A DNA stretch of 41,314 bases, taken from contig CAMMQC010000011.1 of the NCBI GenBank assembly GCA_946498975.1, forward strand, positions 1 through 41,314, given 5' to 3'. Source of the stretch: an uncultured Mycoplasmatota bacterium. GTDB taxonomy: Bacteria; Bacillota_I; Bacilli_A; RF39; UBA660. The notes beneath the pieces are model-generated. The model searched no databases. It was not told where the DNA came from and worked only from the letters and a program-made list of their open reading frames with translations. The position numbers and the translations under genes were made by a program. This document shows, piece by piece, positions 24,450 through 34,422 of the stretch. Numbering within the stretch: the first letter of the stretch is position 1; each line of letters opens with the position of its first letter.

Positions 24450-25934
24450 ATGGATAATTTTGAAGTACTACAAAAAGCTATTACGGAGACTAAATATTTA
24501 TCACAAGAAAATACTTATCGTTATAGACCTATTATGCGTTTTTTTTATCACAAATATGAAGAAGCAGAGAATTGGCTTTTTAAAGAAGATATCTATGATG
24601 AATTAAAGGATAAGATAGATAACTATACTATGGAAGATTTAGAACGAGATTTAGAGTTTTTAGTAGATAATTTAAGTTTAACTACTGTTCAAGATGTTAA
24701 TAACATTAACTCGCTTGCCGACTTTAAATTTAAAAAATATAGATATCAATTAACAGATTATGCTATCGCTATAGAACGTATGACTATTGAACTTGAAGAA
24801 ATGGAAGTAAAGGTTGCATCTTTATCTCCTAAAAGATTTGAAGTATTAAGAGACTTATTAAAAAAGATAAAAAAATTAGATTCTCTATCTAACGAAGAAT
24901 TACTTGATACTTGGGAGAGAATTACTAATGAATTTAGTGATATTAATAGAAATTATCAAGACTTTTTAAAGAAGTTTCAAGAGTCAAAAACTGAAGAACT
25001 TTTACAAAGTACAGTCTTTCTAGAATATAAAAATAAAATGATTCAGTACTTAAAAGATTTTATAACAGGGTACTTAAATCAAGCTGAAGATATAAGAGAA
25101 ATTTTAAAGAGTATGGATGATAACTTTCAAGATAATCTTATTAAAAGATTAGAAGAAGCAGAAAGAGGTATTCCTAAAATAGCTTTAGACTTTAATTATC
25201 AGAAATTTAATCAAGTTAATTTGGGTAAATGGAGAAGTATTTATAAATGGTTTGTTAATACTAAAGAAAAGAGTGAAGGTGATAGACTTTTAGAAGTTAC
25301 TAGTAATCTTATCAGTAGAATTACTAAATGTGCTAGTAGTCTTATAGAACTTCATGGTAATATGATAAAACGTAAAGAAGAGTATAAGTATATTTGTAAA
25401 CTTTTTGATAAAAAAACTAATCTAACTGAAGTAAGAGATTTATCTAATGCTGTCTTTGGAATTTATAGAGTTAAACACTTTAAAGGTATTAGTAAAAAAG
25501 ATACTGACTCTTTAGTTAATTCTTATGAAGTAAAGCCAACAATAATATCAGTATTACCTAATGATAAAAAAGTTAGAGCAGAAAAACGTCATAGTACTAT
25601 AGTAGATAAAACTAGTAAGAAAAAAGAAATATTAGAGTTATATGAGAAAGAAGAAGCTAGAAAAAAAGAAATGTTAAAGAAGTTCGTTCAAACTAAAGTA
25701 GTAGAGTTAAAAGATGAAGTTAGATTAACTAAAGAAGAAAGAGGATATCTTTTAAATCTAATAAGTAAAGCAGGAAATAGTACTAATTATTTTAAAGAAC
25801 CTTTATTTGGACTTAACTATAAAGTTAACTTTAATGATAGTAATACTACTTGTAGAATTATTAGTGATGATGGAATATTTACTTTACCTAGTTTAAGTAT
25901 TATTTTTGAAGGGGGTTATGATGGAATCAATTGA
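24450..25934 (+). CDS. jetA: Wadjet subunit JetA (TIGR02677/DUF2397 type)
   Basis: 494 residues from ATG 24450, with GGAG 5 bases upstream. It shows the TIGR02677 pattern: start with YLSQENTYRYRPIMRFFYHKYEEAENWLF, a winged-helix-like FKKYRYQLTDYAIAIERM, then long helices and a basic tail. In Wadjet, JetA is the kleisin-like subunit linking the SMC-type JetC. The four-gene order is the one found for the TIGR02677/02678/02680/02679 group, which I recall as type II. The complex extrudes DNA loops and cuts small circular plasmids. It overlaps jetB by 14 bases. Confidence 0.9.
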   Translation: MDNFEVLQKAITETKYLSQENTYRYRPIMRFFYHKYEEAENWLFKEDIYDELKDKIDNYTMEDLERDLEFLVDNLSLTTVQDVNNINSLADFKFKKYRYQLTDYAIAIERMTIELEEMEVKVASLSPKRFEVLRDLLKKIKKLDSLSNEELLDTWERITNEFSDINRNYQDFLKKFQESKTEELLQSTVFLEYKNKMIQYLKDFITGYLNQAEDIREILKSMDDNFQDNLIKRLEEAERGIPKIALDFNYQKFNQVNLGKWRSIYKWFVNTKEKSEGDRLLEVTSNLISRITKCASSLIELHGNMIKRKEEYKYICKLFDKKTNLTEVRDLSNAVFGIYRVKHFKGISKKDTDSLVNSYEVKPTIISVLPNDKKVRAEKRHSTIVDKTSKKKEILELYEKEEARKKEMLKKFVQTKVVELKDEVRLTKEERGYLLNLISKAGNSTNYFKEPLFGLNYKVNFNDSNTTCRIISDDGIFTLPSLSIIFEGGYDGIN

Positions 25935-27096
25935 AAATGAAATAAGAGAACTTTTAACTAATTTTTGGATTTTAAAAGAAGATAATCCTGACTTATACTA
26001 TGACGTTAAAAGAAAACAAAATATTATTAAAGACTTTGTTACTAAGACTCTTGGTAGTAAATTAATTATTCATGATAGATTTGTAAAACTTGAAAAGATT
26101 CCTAGTAGTAGAGTTGATAATCTAGGAATAGATAACTTTACTTCAAAACAAGACTATGTCATTTTGTGTATAATTCTATTATTTTTAGAAGATAAAACTA
26201 GAGGTGAAGTCTTTGTTTTATCATCACTAATAGATTATGTTAAAAATACCGCGGTTACCTTAAATCTTGAGACAATACCAGATTGGAATTTAAGAAGTGA
26301 TAGACAAAGTTTAGTTAGGGTAATAGATTTCTTAACAGAAATATCAGTAATAAAGGTTAAAGATGCTGAAAAGATAAGCTTTAAAGATGATCAAAATGCT
26401 GAAGCTTTATATGAAGTAACAGGTCTTGCTAACTATGTAATGCGATTATTTACAAACGATATTTTTGAAATAGAAGATACTAATGATTTCTTAAATGATG
26501 AATGGAAATATCAAACTTTAGAAAAAGGTGATGTTAGAAGATATAAAGTTTATCGTAATCTTTTATTTACTCCTGCTGTTTTTTCTTATAACTTAACAGA
26601 AGCAGAAATTGATTATATTAAGAAGATGCGTGGTTATTTAGAAAATGAGTTTTCTAATTTAAACTTCGAAATTGAAGTTACAAAGAATATGGCTTTTCTT
26701 TATGAATATGAAACAAGTAATTCTAAAGATAATTTTCCTAATAATAAGAAAATTACAGATATAGTTTTAATGATAAATACTAAACTTTATGAAATGATTA
26801 AAAATAAAGAAATATCTCTTGATGATAAAGAGATAGGACGAATAAAAAAAGAAAGTTTAGAAATGATTATTAAAGACATTAAGACTAATAATAAAGAGTA
26901 TTTAAGTAAACAGTATCTTAATTTATCTTTACAGAAATTCTTTGATGAAGTAGTAAATTATATGATAGAATATTCTTTCTTAAAAGAAGAGGATAATACT
27001 TATTTAGTATTACCAACTATCGCTAGATTTAATGCTAAACTTATAAAAGATAATACAAAACAGATGGATTTATTTGGAGGTGAAGAAGATGTTTAA
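25921..27096 (+). CDS. jetB: Wadjet subunit JetB (TIGR02678/DUF2398 type)
   Basis: 391 residues. ATG 25921 is preferred over ATG 25918 because GGGGG (25911-25915) is too near the latter. The N-terminal part (LLTNFWILKEDNPDLYYDVKRKQNIIKDF, then LGIDNFTSKQDYVILCIILLFLEDK split across the family block) and RSDRQSLVRVIDFLTEISVI are as in the TIGR02678 family. Its role is a KITE-like winged-helix subunit binding the kleisin JetA. It overlaps jetC by 8 bases (ATGTTTAA). Confidence 0.9.
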   Translation: MESIENEIRELLTNFWILKEDNPDLYYDVKRKQNIIKDFVTKTLGSKLIIHDRFVKLEKIPSSRVDNLGIDNFTSKQDYVILCIILLFLEDKTRGEVFVLSSLIDYVKNTAVTLNLETIPDWNLRSDRQSLVRVIDFLTEISVIKVKDAEKISFKDDQNAEALYEVTGLANYVMRLFTNDIFEIEDTNDFLNDEWKYQTLEKGDVRRYKVYRNLLFTPAVFSYNLTEAEIDYIKKMRGYLENEFSNLNFEIEVTKNMAFLYEYETSNSKDNFPNNKKITDIVLMINTKLYEMIKNKEISLDDKEIGRIKKESLEMIIKDIKTNNKEYLSKQYLNLSLQKFFDEVVNYMIEYSFLKEEDNTYLVLPTIARFNAKLIKDNTKQMDLFGGEEDV

Positions 27097-30000
27097 ACCT
27101 ACAAGAATGGGACTTATAAACTTTTGGTTATATGATGATGAAGTATTTAATTTTTATGATGGTAAACTTTTACTTAGAGGACAAAATGGATCAGGAAAGT
27201 CTGTTACTATGCAATCATTTATTCCCTTAATATTAGATGGTAATAAATCTCCTAAAAGATTAGATACTTTTGGTTCTACTGACAAACATATAGAATATTA
27301 TTTACTTGGAGAAAATAATGAAAAAGATGATTCTACTGGTTATTTATATATGGAGTTTTATAATAATTTAGAAGATAGATATATTACTATTGGTATGGGA
27401 CTTAGAGCGAGAAGGGGTAAGCCTACTGACTTCTTTGGTTTTATCTTAAAAGATGGTAGAAGAGTAGGAAAAGATTTCTTCTTATATAAAACAAAAGATG
27501 GTTTTACTAAGACGCCTTTAACTAAATTAGAGTTAAGAAGTGCTTTAGGTGTTTCTAATAATTTAGTAGAAACTGCTAAAGAATATAAAAAGTTAGTTAA
27601 TGATAATTTATTTAAATTTAGAAATATAGAAACTTTTGATGAATTTATCAATATTATCTTACAAATTAGGAGTCCAAAATTATCTAAAGAGTATAAGCCT
27701 ACTAAATTAATGGAAGTATTAAATGAAGTTTTACCACCTTTATCAGATGAGACTTTAAGACCTTTATCTGATACTATTGAAAATTTAAATGCTACTAAAG
27801 AAAAAATTAATGAGTTAAAAAATAACATTGATATTCTTTCTAACTTTACTAAAGTCTTTAAAAATTATAATGAAGCAGTATTACTTGCTAAAGCGACTAA
27901 TTATTATAAAGAGTACCAAGCTCTTGAAAATATAAAGGTTAAAATTACTGAGAAAACTAATGCTATTACTAGTTTAGAAGAAGAGATTACTAGACTAAAA
28001 GAAGAAGAGGTAGTACTATTAGATGAATTTAATACTGCTAAAGAGGAGAAAGAACATTTAAACAATACTGATTTAGAAGAAAAAAGCAAAAGAAAAGTAG
28101 AACTTGATAATGAGTTGGAGATACTTAAAGAAAGACTTGTTAAAGAAGAAGAAGTAATTGATAATTTGAAACAGAAGATGAGTGAGATAACTTCTTTAAT
28201 AAACGATAATGAAGATGATATTACTAACCTTGATAAAGAAATAACTAATTTAATCACTAACTTAAGTGATTTAGGAGATGAGATTAGTTTTGATGAATTA
28301 AAAGACTTAATTCCTTTTATAAAAGAGAAAACTCAAGTTAGTTATATTATCGAAAAGATAAATTTTAAGAAAGAGGAAATAGAAAAGACTAAAGAACTAC
28401 TTATAAGAAAAGGAAATCTTTTAGAGACTCAAAATATTAAGTCTAATGAATATGAAAAATTAAAAACAGATTATTTAGAAAAAGAAAAGATAAGAGATGG
28501 TTTTTATCAAGAACTAGATAATGAACTTGAACTATTCTTTATTTCATTAAATAATATTAGAACTAATAATAAATTTCTTATTTTATTAAGTGATGATATG
28601 AAGGAAATTGCTAGTTATTTAGATGAATATAGTAGTGAAGGTTATTTAAAATCTAAAGAGAAGTATGAAGAAATATATAAGATTAAGTATAGTAAATTAC
28701 TAGAAGAAGTATCTTTTAAGAAGACTGAACTTTTAACTGAGAAAGATAAGTTAAGTAAAGAAGAGTTATTATTAAAAGAATTATTAGAAATGGAAGAGAT
28801 AAAACTAGAAGAAGATGATTTAACTAGAAAGACAATAGATTATTTAGATAAAGAAAATATTCCTTATGCTGCACTTTATCAAGTAGTAGAATTTAAAGAA
28901 GGAATAGATGATGATACTAAAAATAAATTAGAAGAAGTGCTATATTCATCAGGTATTTTAAATACTAAGATATTTAGAGATGAAGACTTAAGAAAGATAG
29001 AAAATATGAATATCTCTTACTTTAAGAAAAGTAGTAAAAAGAAAGATAACTTAACTAAATATTTAAAAGCATATCCTAATGAAGTTTTTAGTAATGAGTT
29101 TATTACTTCAATATTAGAATCTATTAGTACTAGTGATAGTGATGTTATTAGTATTAATGAAAATAATTATAACTTTGACTTTATTAAAGGTAATATTAAA
29201 GGTGATTATAATAGTAAATATATAGGAGTTTTAAAAAGAAAAGAAGAACATCAATTACTTATAAAAGAAGAGGAAGAGAAGATTAATGCTATTAAAGAAG
29301 TTATTAGAAAAAAAGAACTTGAATTAGATACATTAGATACTTCTATAAATACTTTAAATAATGAAAGTAAATTATTTCCTAGTAATAGAATATTAGAAGA
29401 AATTACAGCTAAGATTAAAGAAACAGATTTAGAACTTGATTTTATTAATAATAAAGAAAAGGAACTTGAAGAAGAAATTAGAAAGTATCAACAACAAATT
29501 GAAGAGGTTATTAAAGAATTAGAGAAATATCGAAGTAATATTCCTCTTAACCTTGTAACTTATGAGAAAGCTAGTGTTGTAATTAGAGATATTTTAGATA
29601 CTACTAAAGAGTTAAATGCTCTTTATGATAAATTAAATCAGAAAAAGGAATTATTAATGACTAATAAAGAAAGATTAGATGATTTAACTACTAATCATGA
29701 TGAAGTGTATGCTACTATATCTAGTTTAGTTAATGATAAGAAAAAACGAGAAATAGAACTTAATACTATTTTAAAGATTCTTAATACTAAAGAGTATCTT
29801 GAACTTAGTAAAAAAATAGAGAAAATTGTAAAGACTATTGAAGATTATCCTTTTAAGAGTGCTAATTTATCAAAGAGATTAGGTGTTTTAGAACAGAGCT
29901 TTAAAGGAGAAGAAGAACAACTTAAGTCTTTAGAAGAACAGAAAAAAGAAGAAGAGATTTTTTTAGAAATACTATCTAATATTTTAAAAGAAGAACTAGA

Positions 30001-31126
30001 TTTAGGTTATGTTGTTAAAGATTTAGAAGTAGACTTTAAAACTATTAAGAACTTTTTAAGAAATAATGATGCTAAAACTAAAGATTTGAAAGATGTTACT
30101 ATGAACTATTACCGTTCTTTTAATGAATATCGTCAGGAATTATTAGAGTATAATATTCAAGATGTAGTTTTATTTAATGAAAGAGATAATTTAATTAATC
30201 ATTATAGTGATAAAGTATCTGATAAAACAAGAGTTATTAACATATATAACGATGCGAAAAGACAAGATGTTTTAACTAGTTATCAAGGTAAGAAGTTAAA
30301 TATCTATGAACTTTCTAATGCTTTATTAGAAAGTTATGAGGCAGATAAGATTTATCTTAATGAACAAGATAGACATTTGTTTGAAGATATTTTACTTAGA
30401 ACTATTGGGACTAAGATTAAAGAGAAAATAATAGAAGCAAGAGATTGGGTTAAAAAGATTAATAATATTATGGAAATAAAACAACAAAATAGTAATTTAT
30501 CTTTTTACTTGGATTGGAAACCTAAAAGTGGAGAGGCTCTTGATGAGATGGATACTAAAGATTTAGTAGAGATATTTATGATGCCAAGTAATTTTATAAA
30601 GCCTGAAGATACTAATAGATTAATTAAGCATTTTAGATCTAAGATAAAAAGAGAAGAAGAGTCTATGCTTACTAATAATATAACGTACTTCCAAATGATT
30701 TTTAATATCTTAGATTATCGTAATTGGTTTACTTTTAAACTCTTTTATAAAAAAGATGGTAATCAAAAACGAGAATTAACTGATAAGATATTTTCTGTCT
30801 TTAGTGGAGGAGAGAAAGCTAAGACTATGTATGTGCCTTTATTTGCAAGTATCTATGCTAAATTAGATAGTGCAGCCCCTTCATCTCCTAGATTAATTGC
30901 TTTAGATGAAGCCTTTGCAGGTGTTGATGAAGTTAATATTGAAGAAATGTTTGCAATCCTTTCTAGTTTTGATTTAGATTATGTCTTAACAAGTCAAGCT
31001 TTGTGGTGTGATTATAAAGAAATAAAAGATATTTCAATATGTGAACTTATTAAACCTTTAACAGCAGATACTGTAAGTATTAAAAGATATCGTTGGAATG
31101 GATTAGTTAGAGAAAGTGTGGAATAG
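27089..31126 (+). CDS. jetC: Wadjet SMC-like ATPase JetC (TIGR02680 type)
   Basis: 1345 residues from ATG 27089 (GGAGGTG upstream). The Walker A is GQNGSGKS at 31-38, within LLLRGQNGSGKSVTMQSFIP. Two very long coiled coils (about 260-620 and 720-1130) flank a hinge-like segment (YAALYQVVEFKEGIDDDTK). The ABC signature VFSGGEKAKTMYVPLF (about 1237) and Walker B LIALDEAFAGVDEVNIEEMF (about 1269) close the head. This is the motor of the Wadjet complex; it would extrude loops on ATP and sense small closed circles. The coding sequence is intact, with no frameshift. Confidence 0.95.
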   Translation: MFKPTRMGLINFWLYDDEVFNFYDGKLLLRGQNGSGKSVTMQSFIPLILDGNKSPKRLDTFGSTDKHIEYYLLGENNEKDDSTGYLYMEFYNNLEDRYITIGMGLRARRGKPTDFFGFILKDGRRVGKDFFLYKTKDGFTKTPLTKLELRSALGVSNNLVETAKEYKKLVNDNLFKFRNIETFDEFINIILQIRSPKLSKEYKPTKLMEVLNEVLPPLSDETLRPLSDTIENLNATKEKINELKNNIDILSNFTKVFKNYNEAVLLAKATNYYKEYQALENIKVKITEKTNAITSLEEEITRLKEEEVVLLDEFNTAKEEKEHLNNTDLEEKSKRKVELDNELEILKERLVKEEEVIDNLKQKMSEITSLINDNEDDITNLDKEITNLITNLSDLGDEISFDELKDLIPFIKEKTQVSYIIEKINFKKEEIEKTKELLIRKGNLLETQNIKSNEYEKLKTDYLEKEKIRDGFYQELDNELELFFISLNNIRTNNKFLILLSDDMKEIASYLDEYSSEGYLKSKEKYEEIYKIKYSKLLEEVSFKKTELLTEKDKLSKEELLLKELLEMEEIKLEEDDLTRKTIDYLDKENIPYAALYQVVEFKEGIDDDTKNKLEEVLYSSGILNTKIFRDEDLRKIENMNISYFKKSSKKKDNLTKYLKAYPNEVFSNEFITSILESISTSDSDVISINENNYNFDFIKGNIKGDYNSKYIGVLKRKEEHQLLIKEEEEKINAIKEVIRKKELELDTLDTSINTLNNESKLFPSNRILEEITAKIKETDLELDFINNKEKELEEEIRKYQQQIEEVIKELEKYRSNIPLNLVTYEKASVVIRDILDTTKELNALYDKLNQKKELLMTNKERLDDLTTNHDEVYATISSLVNDKKKREIELNTILKILNTKEYLELSKKIEKIVKTIEDYPFKSANLSKRLGVLEQSFKGEEEQLKSLEEQKKEEEIFLEILSNILKEELDLGYVVKDLEVDFKTIKNFLRNNDAKTKDLKDVTMNYYRSFNEYRQELLEYNIQDVVLFNERDNLINHYSDKVSDKTRVINIYNDAKRQDVLTSYQGKKLNIYELSNALLESYEADKIYLNEQDRHLFEDILLRTIGTKIKEKIIEARDWVKKINNIMEIKQQNSNLSFYLDWKPKSGEALDEMDTKDLVEIFMMPSNFIKPEDTNRLIKHFRSKIKREEESMLTNNITYFQMIFNILDYRNWFTFKLFYKKDGNQKRELTDKIFSVFSGGEKAKTMYVPLFASIYAKLDSAAPSSPRLIALDEAFAGVDEVNIEEMFAILSSFDLDYVLTSQALWCDYKEIKDISICELIKPLTADTVSIKRYRWNGLVRESVE

Positions 31127-32356
31127 ATGGATTATTTAGATTATTTTAAGAATAATAAAGGTTTTGAAAGGTTTATGGTAAAAGCTAAAGAGAAGTATCA
31201 AAGTTATGGTAGGGTAACAGGAATTATTACTCTTGATAATATAACTTATGAAGAAGCAGTTGGTCTAACAGATTTCTTTGCTAGAAAATTTGAAGAAGGT
31301 AAGACTTATAAAATAAAGATAAGTGAATTTAATAAAGTACTTGATAAAAGCAAATTTCAAGACTTTGAGTTTACTGATTACTTCTATAATACCTATGATG
31401 ATTTTTCTTATCTTACTAATACCTTAAAGAAGAGAAAATTTCATGAAGAGTTTGTTTCATTTATAGAAGATTTACTTTTAGAGTTTAAAAGTGAGAAACT
31501 AAAAGAATTTTTTGAAAGAAATGTAAATAAAAACTTTAGTACTATGCGTAATATAAAAAGTAAATATAAACAAAATAAAAGAGCTTTAAAAGAAGAATTA
31601 CTTAGGATAGATAAACTCTTAAGTAATATTCCAGATAAGATAACCTATTTACCAATTTATGCTTCAATAACCTCTAATCCTCATTATTTAGATTATAATG
31701 CTAAGAGTAGTAACCTTTTTTATAGAATATTAAGTAATATTCTAGGAGAAGATACACCTAATACTAATTTAGATAAGACTAAACTATTAGAAAAGATAAA
31801 TGTCTATATAGATTCTCTTAGTAACTATGTTATTACATATAACCTAGTTTATGATAAAGAAATGCCTTTTGATGTTTTAAATCTAAATATTGATAATATT
31901 TCTAAAATAAATAATATAACTGGTAAGAGTAATAAAATATTTATCTTTGAAAATCCTTCTATTTTAAATTATTTAAAGAATAAAGATTTAGATATTTCTA
32001 TTATAATAACATCAGGTATACCTAACCTTGCTTTTTATAAATTATTAGAAAATATTACTAGTGATACAACTCTTTATTATAATGGAGATTATGATCCCGA
32101 AGGATTATTAATAGCAGATAAACTAAATAATAAATATAGTAATATTAAATTATTTCTTTATGATGGGAAAAGTTACTTTAATACTAAACCAAATGTTTCT
32201 TTAAGTAATAACAGATTACATAAACTAGAACTCATAAAGTCAAAAGAGTTGCAGGAAGTGAAAAGATTATTACTAGAAAATAAAAAGTGCGGTTATCAAG
32301 AAAATAACTTGTTATCTATAGAAGGATTTATTAAAATTAAAGTAAAGGAGAAGTAA
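31127..32356 (+). CDS. jetD: Wadjet nuclease JetD (TIGR02679/DUF2399 TOPRIM type)
   Basis: 409 residues, start directly after the jetC stop. The C-terminal half is a TOPRIM-like nuclease: E in IFENPS (about 273) and DxD in [16 protein letters not shown] (about 320-335). The N-terminal half ([34 protein letters not shown]) is a DNA-binding arm. JetD cuts the plasmid once the motor stalls. Only 4 bases separate it from the next gene, a SEC-C protein, behind AAAGGAGAAG, so transcription continues past the four core genes. Confidence 0.93.
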   Translation: MDYLDYFKNNKGFERFMVKAKEKYQSYGRVTGIITLDNITYEEAVGLTDFFARKFEEGKTYKIKISEFNKVLDKSKFQDFEFTDYFYNTYDDFSYLTNTLKKRKFHEEFVSFIEDLLLEFKSEKLKEFFERNVNKNFSTMRNIKSKYKQNKRALKEELLRIDKLLSNIPDKITYLPIYASITSNPHYLDYNAKSSNLFYRILSNILGEDTPNTNLDKTKLLEKINVYIDSLSNYVITYNLVYDKEMPFDVLNLNIDNISKINNITGKSNKIFIFENPSILNYLKNKDLDISIIITSGIPNLAFYKLLENITSDTTLYYNGDYDPEGLLIADKLNNKYSNIKLFLYDGKSYFNTKPNVSLSNNRLHKLELIKSKELQEVKRLLLENKKCGYQENNLLSIEGFIKIKVKEK

Positions 32357-32360
32357 AAAT

Positions 32361-34298
32361 ATGAAGTTTTATGATAAAATAAGGGAACTATTAGAAAAAT
32401 ATTATCCAGATGATTATTATATATCTAATAGTACAAAAGGAAATTTAATCAACTATTTAAAAGAATATGACGATGATAAACTAAATGATTTAATTTATTT
32501 ATATCTTGATGATGACAAACTAAAGAATAAGAGTAAGGGTGAAAAAATAAAACTATTGGATAATGCTATAAAAGAAAACTTTAATAAAATATTTTATAAG
32601 CTTTCATTTTTTAATGTTATTTCATTTGATAAGATGATAAATAATAAGGAAATAGATAGTTTTGGGCATCAATATGTACTGTTAGGTCTTGCTTTCTTAA
32701 GTAAAAATGATGAAGTATCTATTCCTTTAGATATTAAAAAAATGTATGAAGAAAAGTTTGGTCTTGAAGATAAGAAAAAATTATTTATAGAAGAAGTAAA
32801 AAAACTAGGTCATGTTTTATTCATGAATTTTGCAATAGTAAAAGAAAGCATATTATTAAGTTTTTATGATGATAATTTTTATAATTTAATAACTAAGAAC
32901 GAACTAGAAGATAATTTAAAAGAAGATTTTAAATTTTATAAGATAAATGGAGAAACTTATCTATTAGATAAATACTGTGATTTAGAAATTGATGAAGAAA
33001 ACTTTAAAGATATTATTTATTTCAAAAGAAGTTATGATGATTATACAAAGTACTATGATGAAATTAGAGATGCCTTAGAAGAAATAAGTGAAGTTATAAC
33101 AGGTAAATTAGCAATTACTTATGAATTAGCAATAATGGTGTTGGATAAACCTAAAGAAGTATCTGATATACTTGATGAAATGAAAGAATATTATAAGTTA
33201 GATAATAAAAAACTTGAAGAAATAAGTAATATTCTTTATGAAATTTTTCCTAATATAAGATTTTGGGGATATGGTGGTAAAACCATAGATGAAAAGGCCT
33301 TAGATTTATTCATTTTAGATAAGGAACCTAAAAATGACAGTTATACTAGTCTTTTAAACCTACTATCTAGTGATGCAATAGAGTATTTAAGTGATAACTA
33401 TTCTTTTGATAGTAAAGCGGAGCTTGAAGATATTTTATTAACTTATTTTAAAGATTTTTATCTTAAAGAATTAGAAGAAAATGATTTAGTAGTTGATCTA
33501 TTAAGTTATAACTTTAAAGAGTTTGAGATGAATAGTTTCCTTACAAATGGAGTATTAAATGGATTAATTTTCTTATATAAAGAAGATAATAAAATAAAAG
33601 TTTATTTACCAAGAGAAGTAATAGGTCTGTTAGAAGAGGCTATGGGTGGAGTAATAAACTTAAATAATATAGGTAATCCTGATAGTCCTCTTATACTAAG
33701 TTATATTGCAATAAATGGTGTTATAGATAAAAACGTATTAAAAGAATTACTTTTAAAAAATAATAATTTGGATTTTTCTATTGATGAGTTAGATGATGTA
33801 GTTAATAATAGTGAGTTTTATGTTTTTAATAATTATTATTGTACTGATAGAGATTTAACTGAATTAGTAGATCAAGGTATACTATCTATTAAGAAGTCTT
33901 TTGGTAAATATAAGAAATTAGATGAAACACTTAATTTAAATGTAGAGTTTATATATGCTTTAAAACAAGAATTAGAAAATTATTTTACTAGTATTAATGT
34001 TAATGAAGTTAAACAGTCTTATTGTATTGGTACAATAATCTTTATGATATGTACTAATGCTTATAATAAAGATGATTTTATATACACTTGTAAGAGAAAT
34101 GGTTTAAACTTAACAAATAATCAGTATAATAATATTACAAATATCATTAATAAATATAGAAATGATATTCCTATGTGGACTTATAATGGTTATACTAAAA
34201 ATGAAGTTAATTCTATGCCTAAAGAGAAAAAAGTAGGTAGAAATGATCCTTGTCCATGTGGAAGTGGTAAGAAATATAAAAAATGTTGTGGTAAGTAA
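32361..34298 (+). CDS. SEC-C protein, paralogue A, fifth gene of the Wadjet operon
   Basis: 645 residues, mostly helical and acidic, ending in a SEC-C zinc motif ([18 protein letters not shown], about 626-643; C-x-C-x8-CC). Conserved blocks shared with the two genes downstream include an N-terminal [20 protein letters not shown], a central [12 protein letters not shown], an [19 protein letters not shown] strand region, and [18 protein letters not shown] followed by [13 protein letters not shown]. The family has no name I know. It starts 4 bases after jetD and is followed by a terminator, so it is a member of the Wadjet transcript. SEC-C motifs mediate zinc-dependent protein or nucleic-acid contact (as in SecA). 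Role in Wadjet is inferred from position only. Confidence 0.88.
   Translation: MKFYDKIRELLEKYYPDDYYISNSTKGNLINYLKEYDDDKLNDLIYLYLDDDKLKNKSKGEKIKLLDNAIKENFNKIFYKLSFFNVISFDKMINNKEIDSFGHQYVLLGLAFLSKNDEVSIPLDIKKMYEEKFGLEDKKKLFIEEVKKLGHVLFMNFAIVKESILLSFYDDNFYNLITKNELEDNLKEDFKFYKINGETYLLDKYCDLEIDEENFKDIIYFKRSYDDYTKYYDEIRDALEEISEVITGKLAITYELAIMVLDKPKEVSDILDEMKEYYKLDNKKLEEISNILYEIFPNIRFWGYGGKTIDEKALDLFILDKEPKNDSYTSLLNLLSSDAIEYLSDNYSFDSKAELEDILLTYFKDFYLKELEENDLVVDLLSYNFKEFEMNSFLTNGVLNGLIFLYKEDNKIKVYLPREVIGLLEEAMGGVINLNNIGNPDSPLILSYIAINGVIDKNVLKELLLKNNNLDFSIDELDDVVNNSEFYVFNNYYCTDRDLTELVDQGILSIKKSFGKYKKLDETLNLNVEFIYALKQELENYFTSINVNEVKQSYCIGTIIFMICTNAYNKDDFIYTCKRNGLNLTNNQYNNITNIINKYRNDIPMWTYNGYTKNEVNSMPKEKKVGRNDPCPCGSGKKYKKCCGK
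34188..34295 (+). repeat. Homogenised SEC-C tail, copy in paralogue A
   Basis: 108 bases at the gene end match 38225-38332 in all but 6 positions, with 53 bases in a row identical (34203-34255). Five of the six changes are silent. The rest of the two genes is far more diverged. Confidence 0.9.
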
Positions 34299-34325
34299 AG
34301 TTAGCATTAATTTGTTAACTTTTTT
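34297..34325 (+). terminator. Terminator of the Wadjet-SEC-C operon
   Basis: AAAGTTA (34297-34303), extended by GCA, pairs with TGT-TAACTTT (34313-34322) and is followed by T; the stem begins in the stop codon. Confidence 0.75.
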
Positions 34326-34345
34326 CTAATTTATTAAAAATAAAT

Positions 34346-34384
34346 CTATACATTAACTAGAACATATGATAGAATAATAGCCAT
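34346..34384 (+). repeat. 39-bp promoter block, copy 2 (SEC-C paralogue B)
   Basis: Identical to 24399-24437, with the extended -10 TGA-TAGAAT at 34367-34375. It stands 38 bases before paralogue B, so B would be transcribed under the same control as jetA. Confidence 0.9.
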
Positions 34385-34422
34385 GAAATGAAATCTTAGT
34401 AATTGCTATGTGAGGAGAAGAT

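Noticed and set aside
24376-24606. Open frame before and across the start of jetA
   Set aside because: It starts upstream of the promoter block, has no ribosome site and is out of frame with jetA.
27358-28257. Minus-strand open frames inside jetC (and similar ones at 6679-6963, 15961-16221 and 37131-37325)
   Set aside because: They lie antisense to clear genes with long coiled-coil or low-complexity coding, have no ribosome sites, and read as low-complexity Ser/Leu/Ile translations.
24450-32356. Wadjet type I (DUF3375/DUF4194/DUF3322-DUF2220)
   Set aside because: The first and second genes follow the TIGR02677 and TIGR02678 patterns and the last has a DUF2399-like TOPRIM end, which fits the other class.
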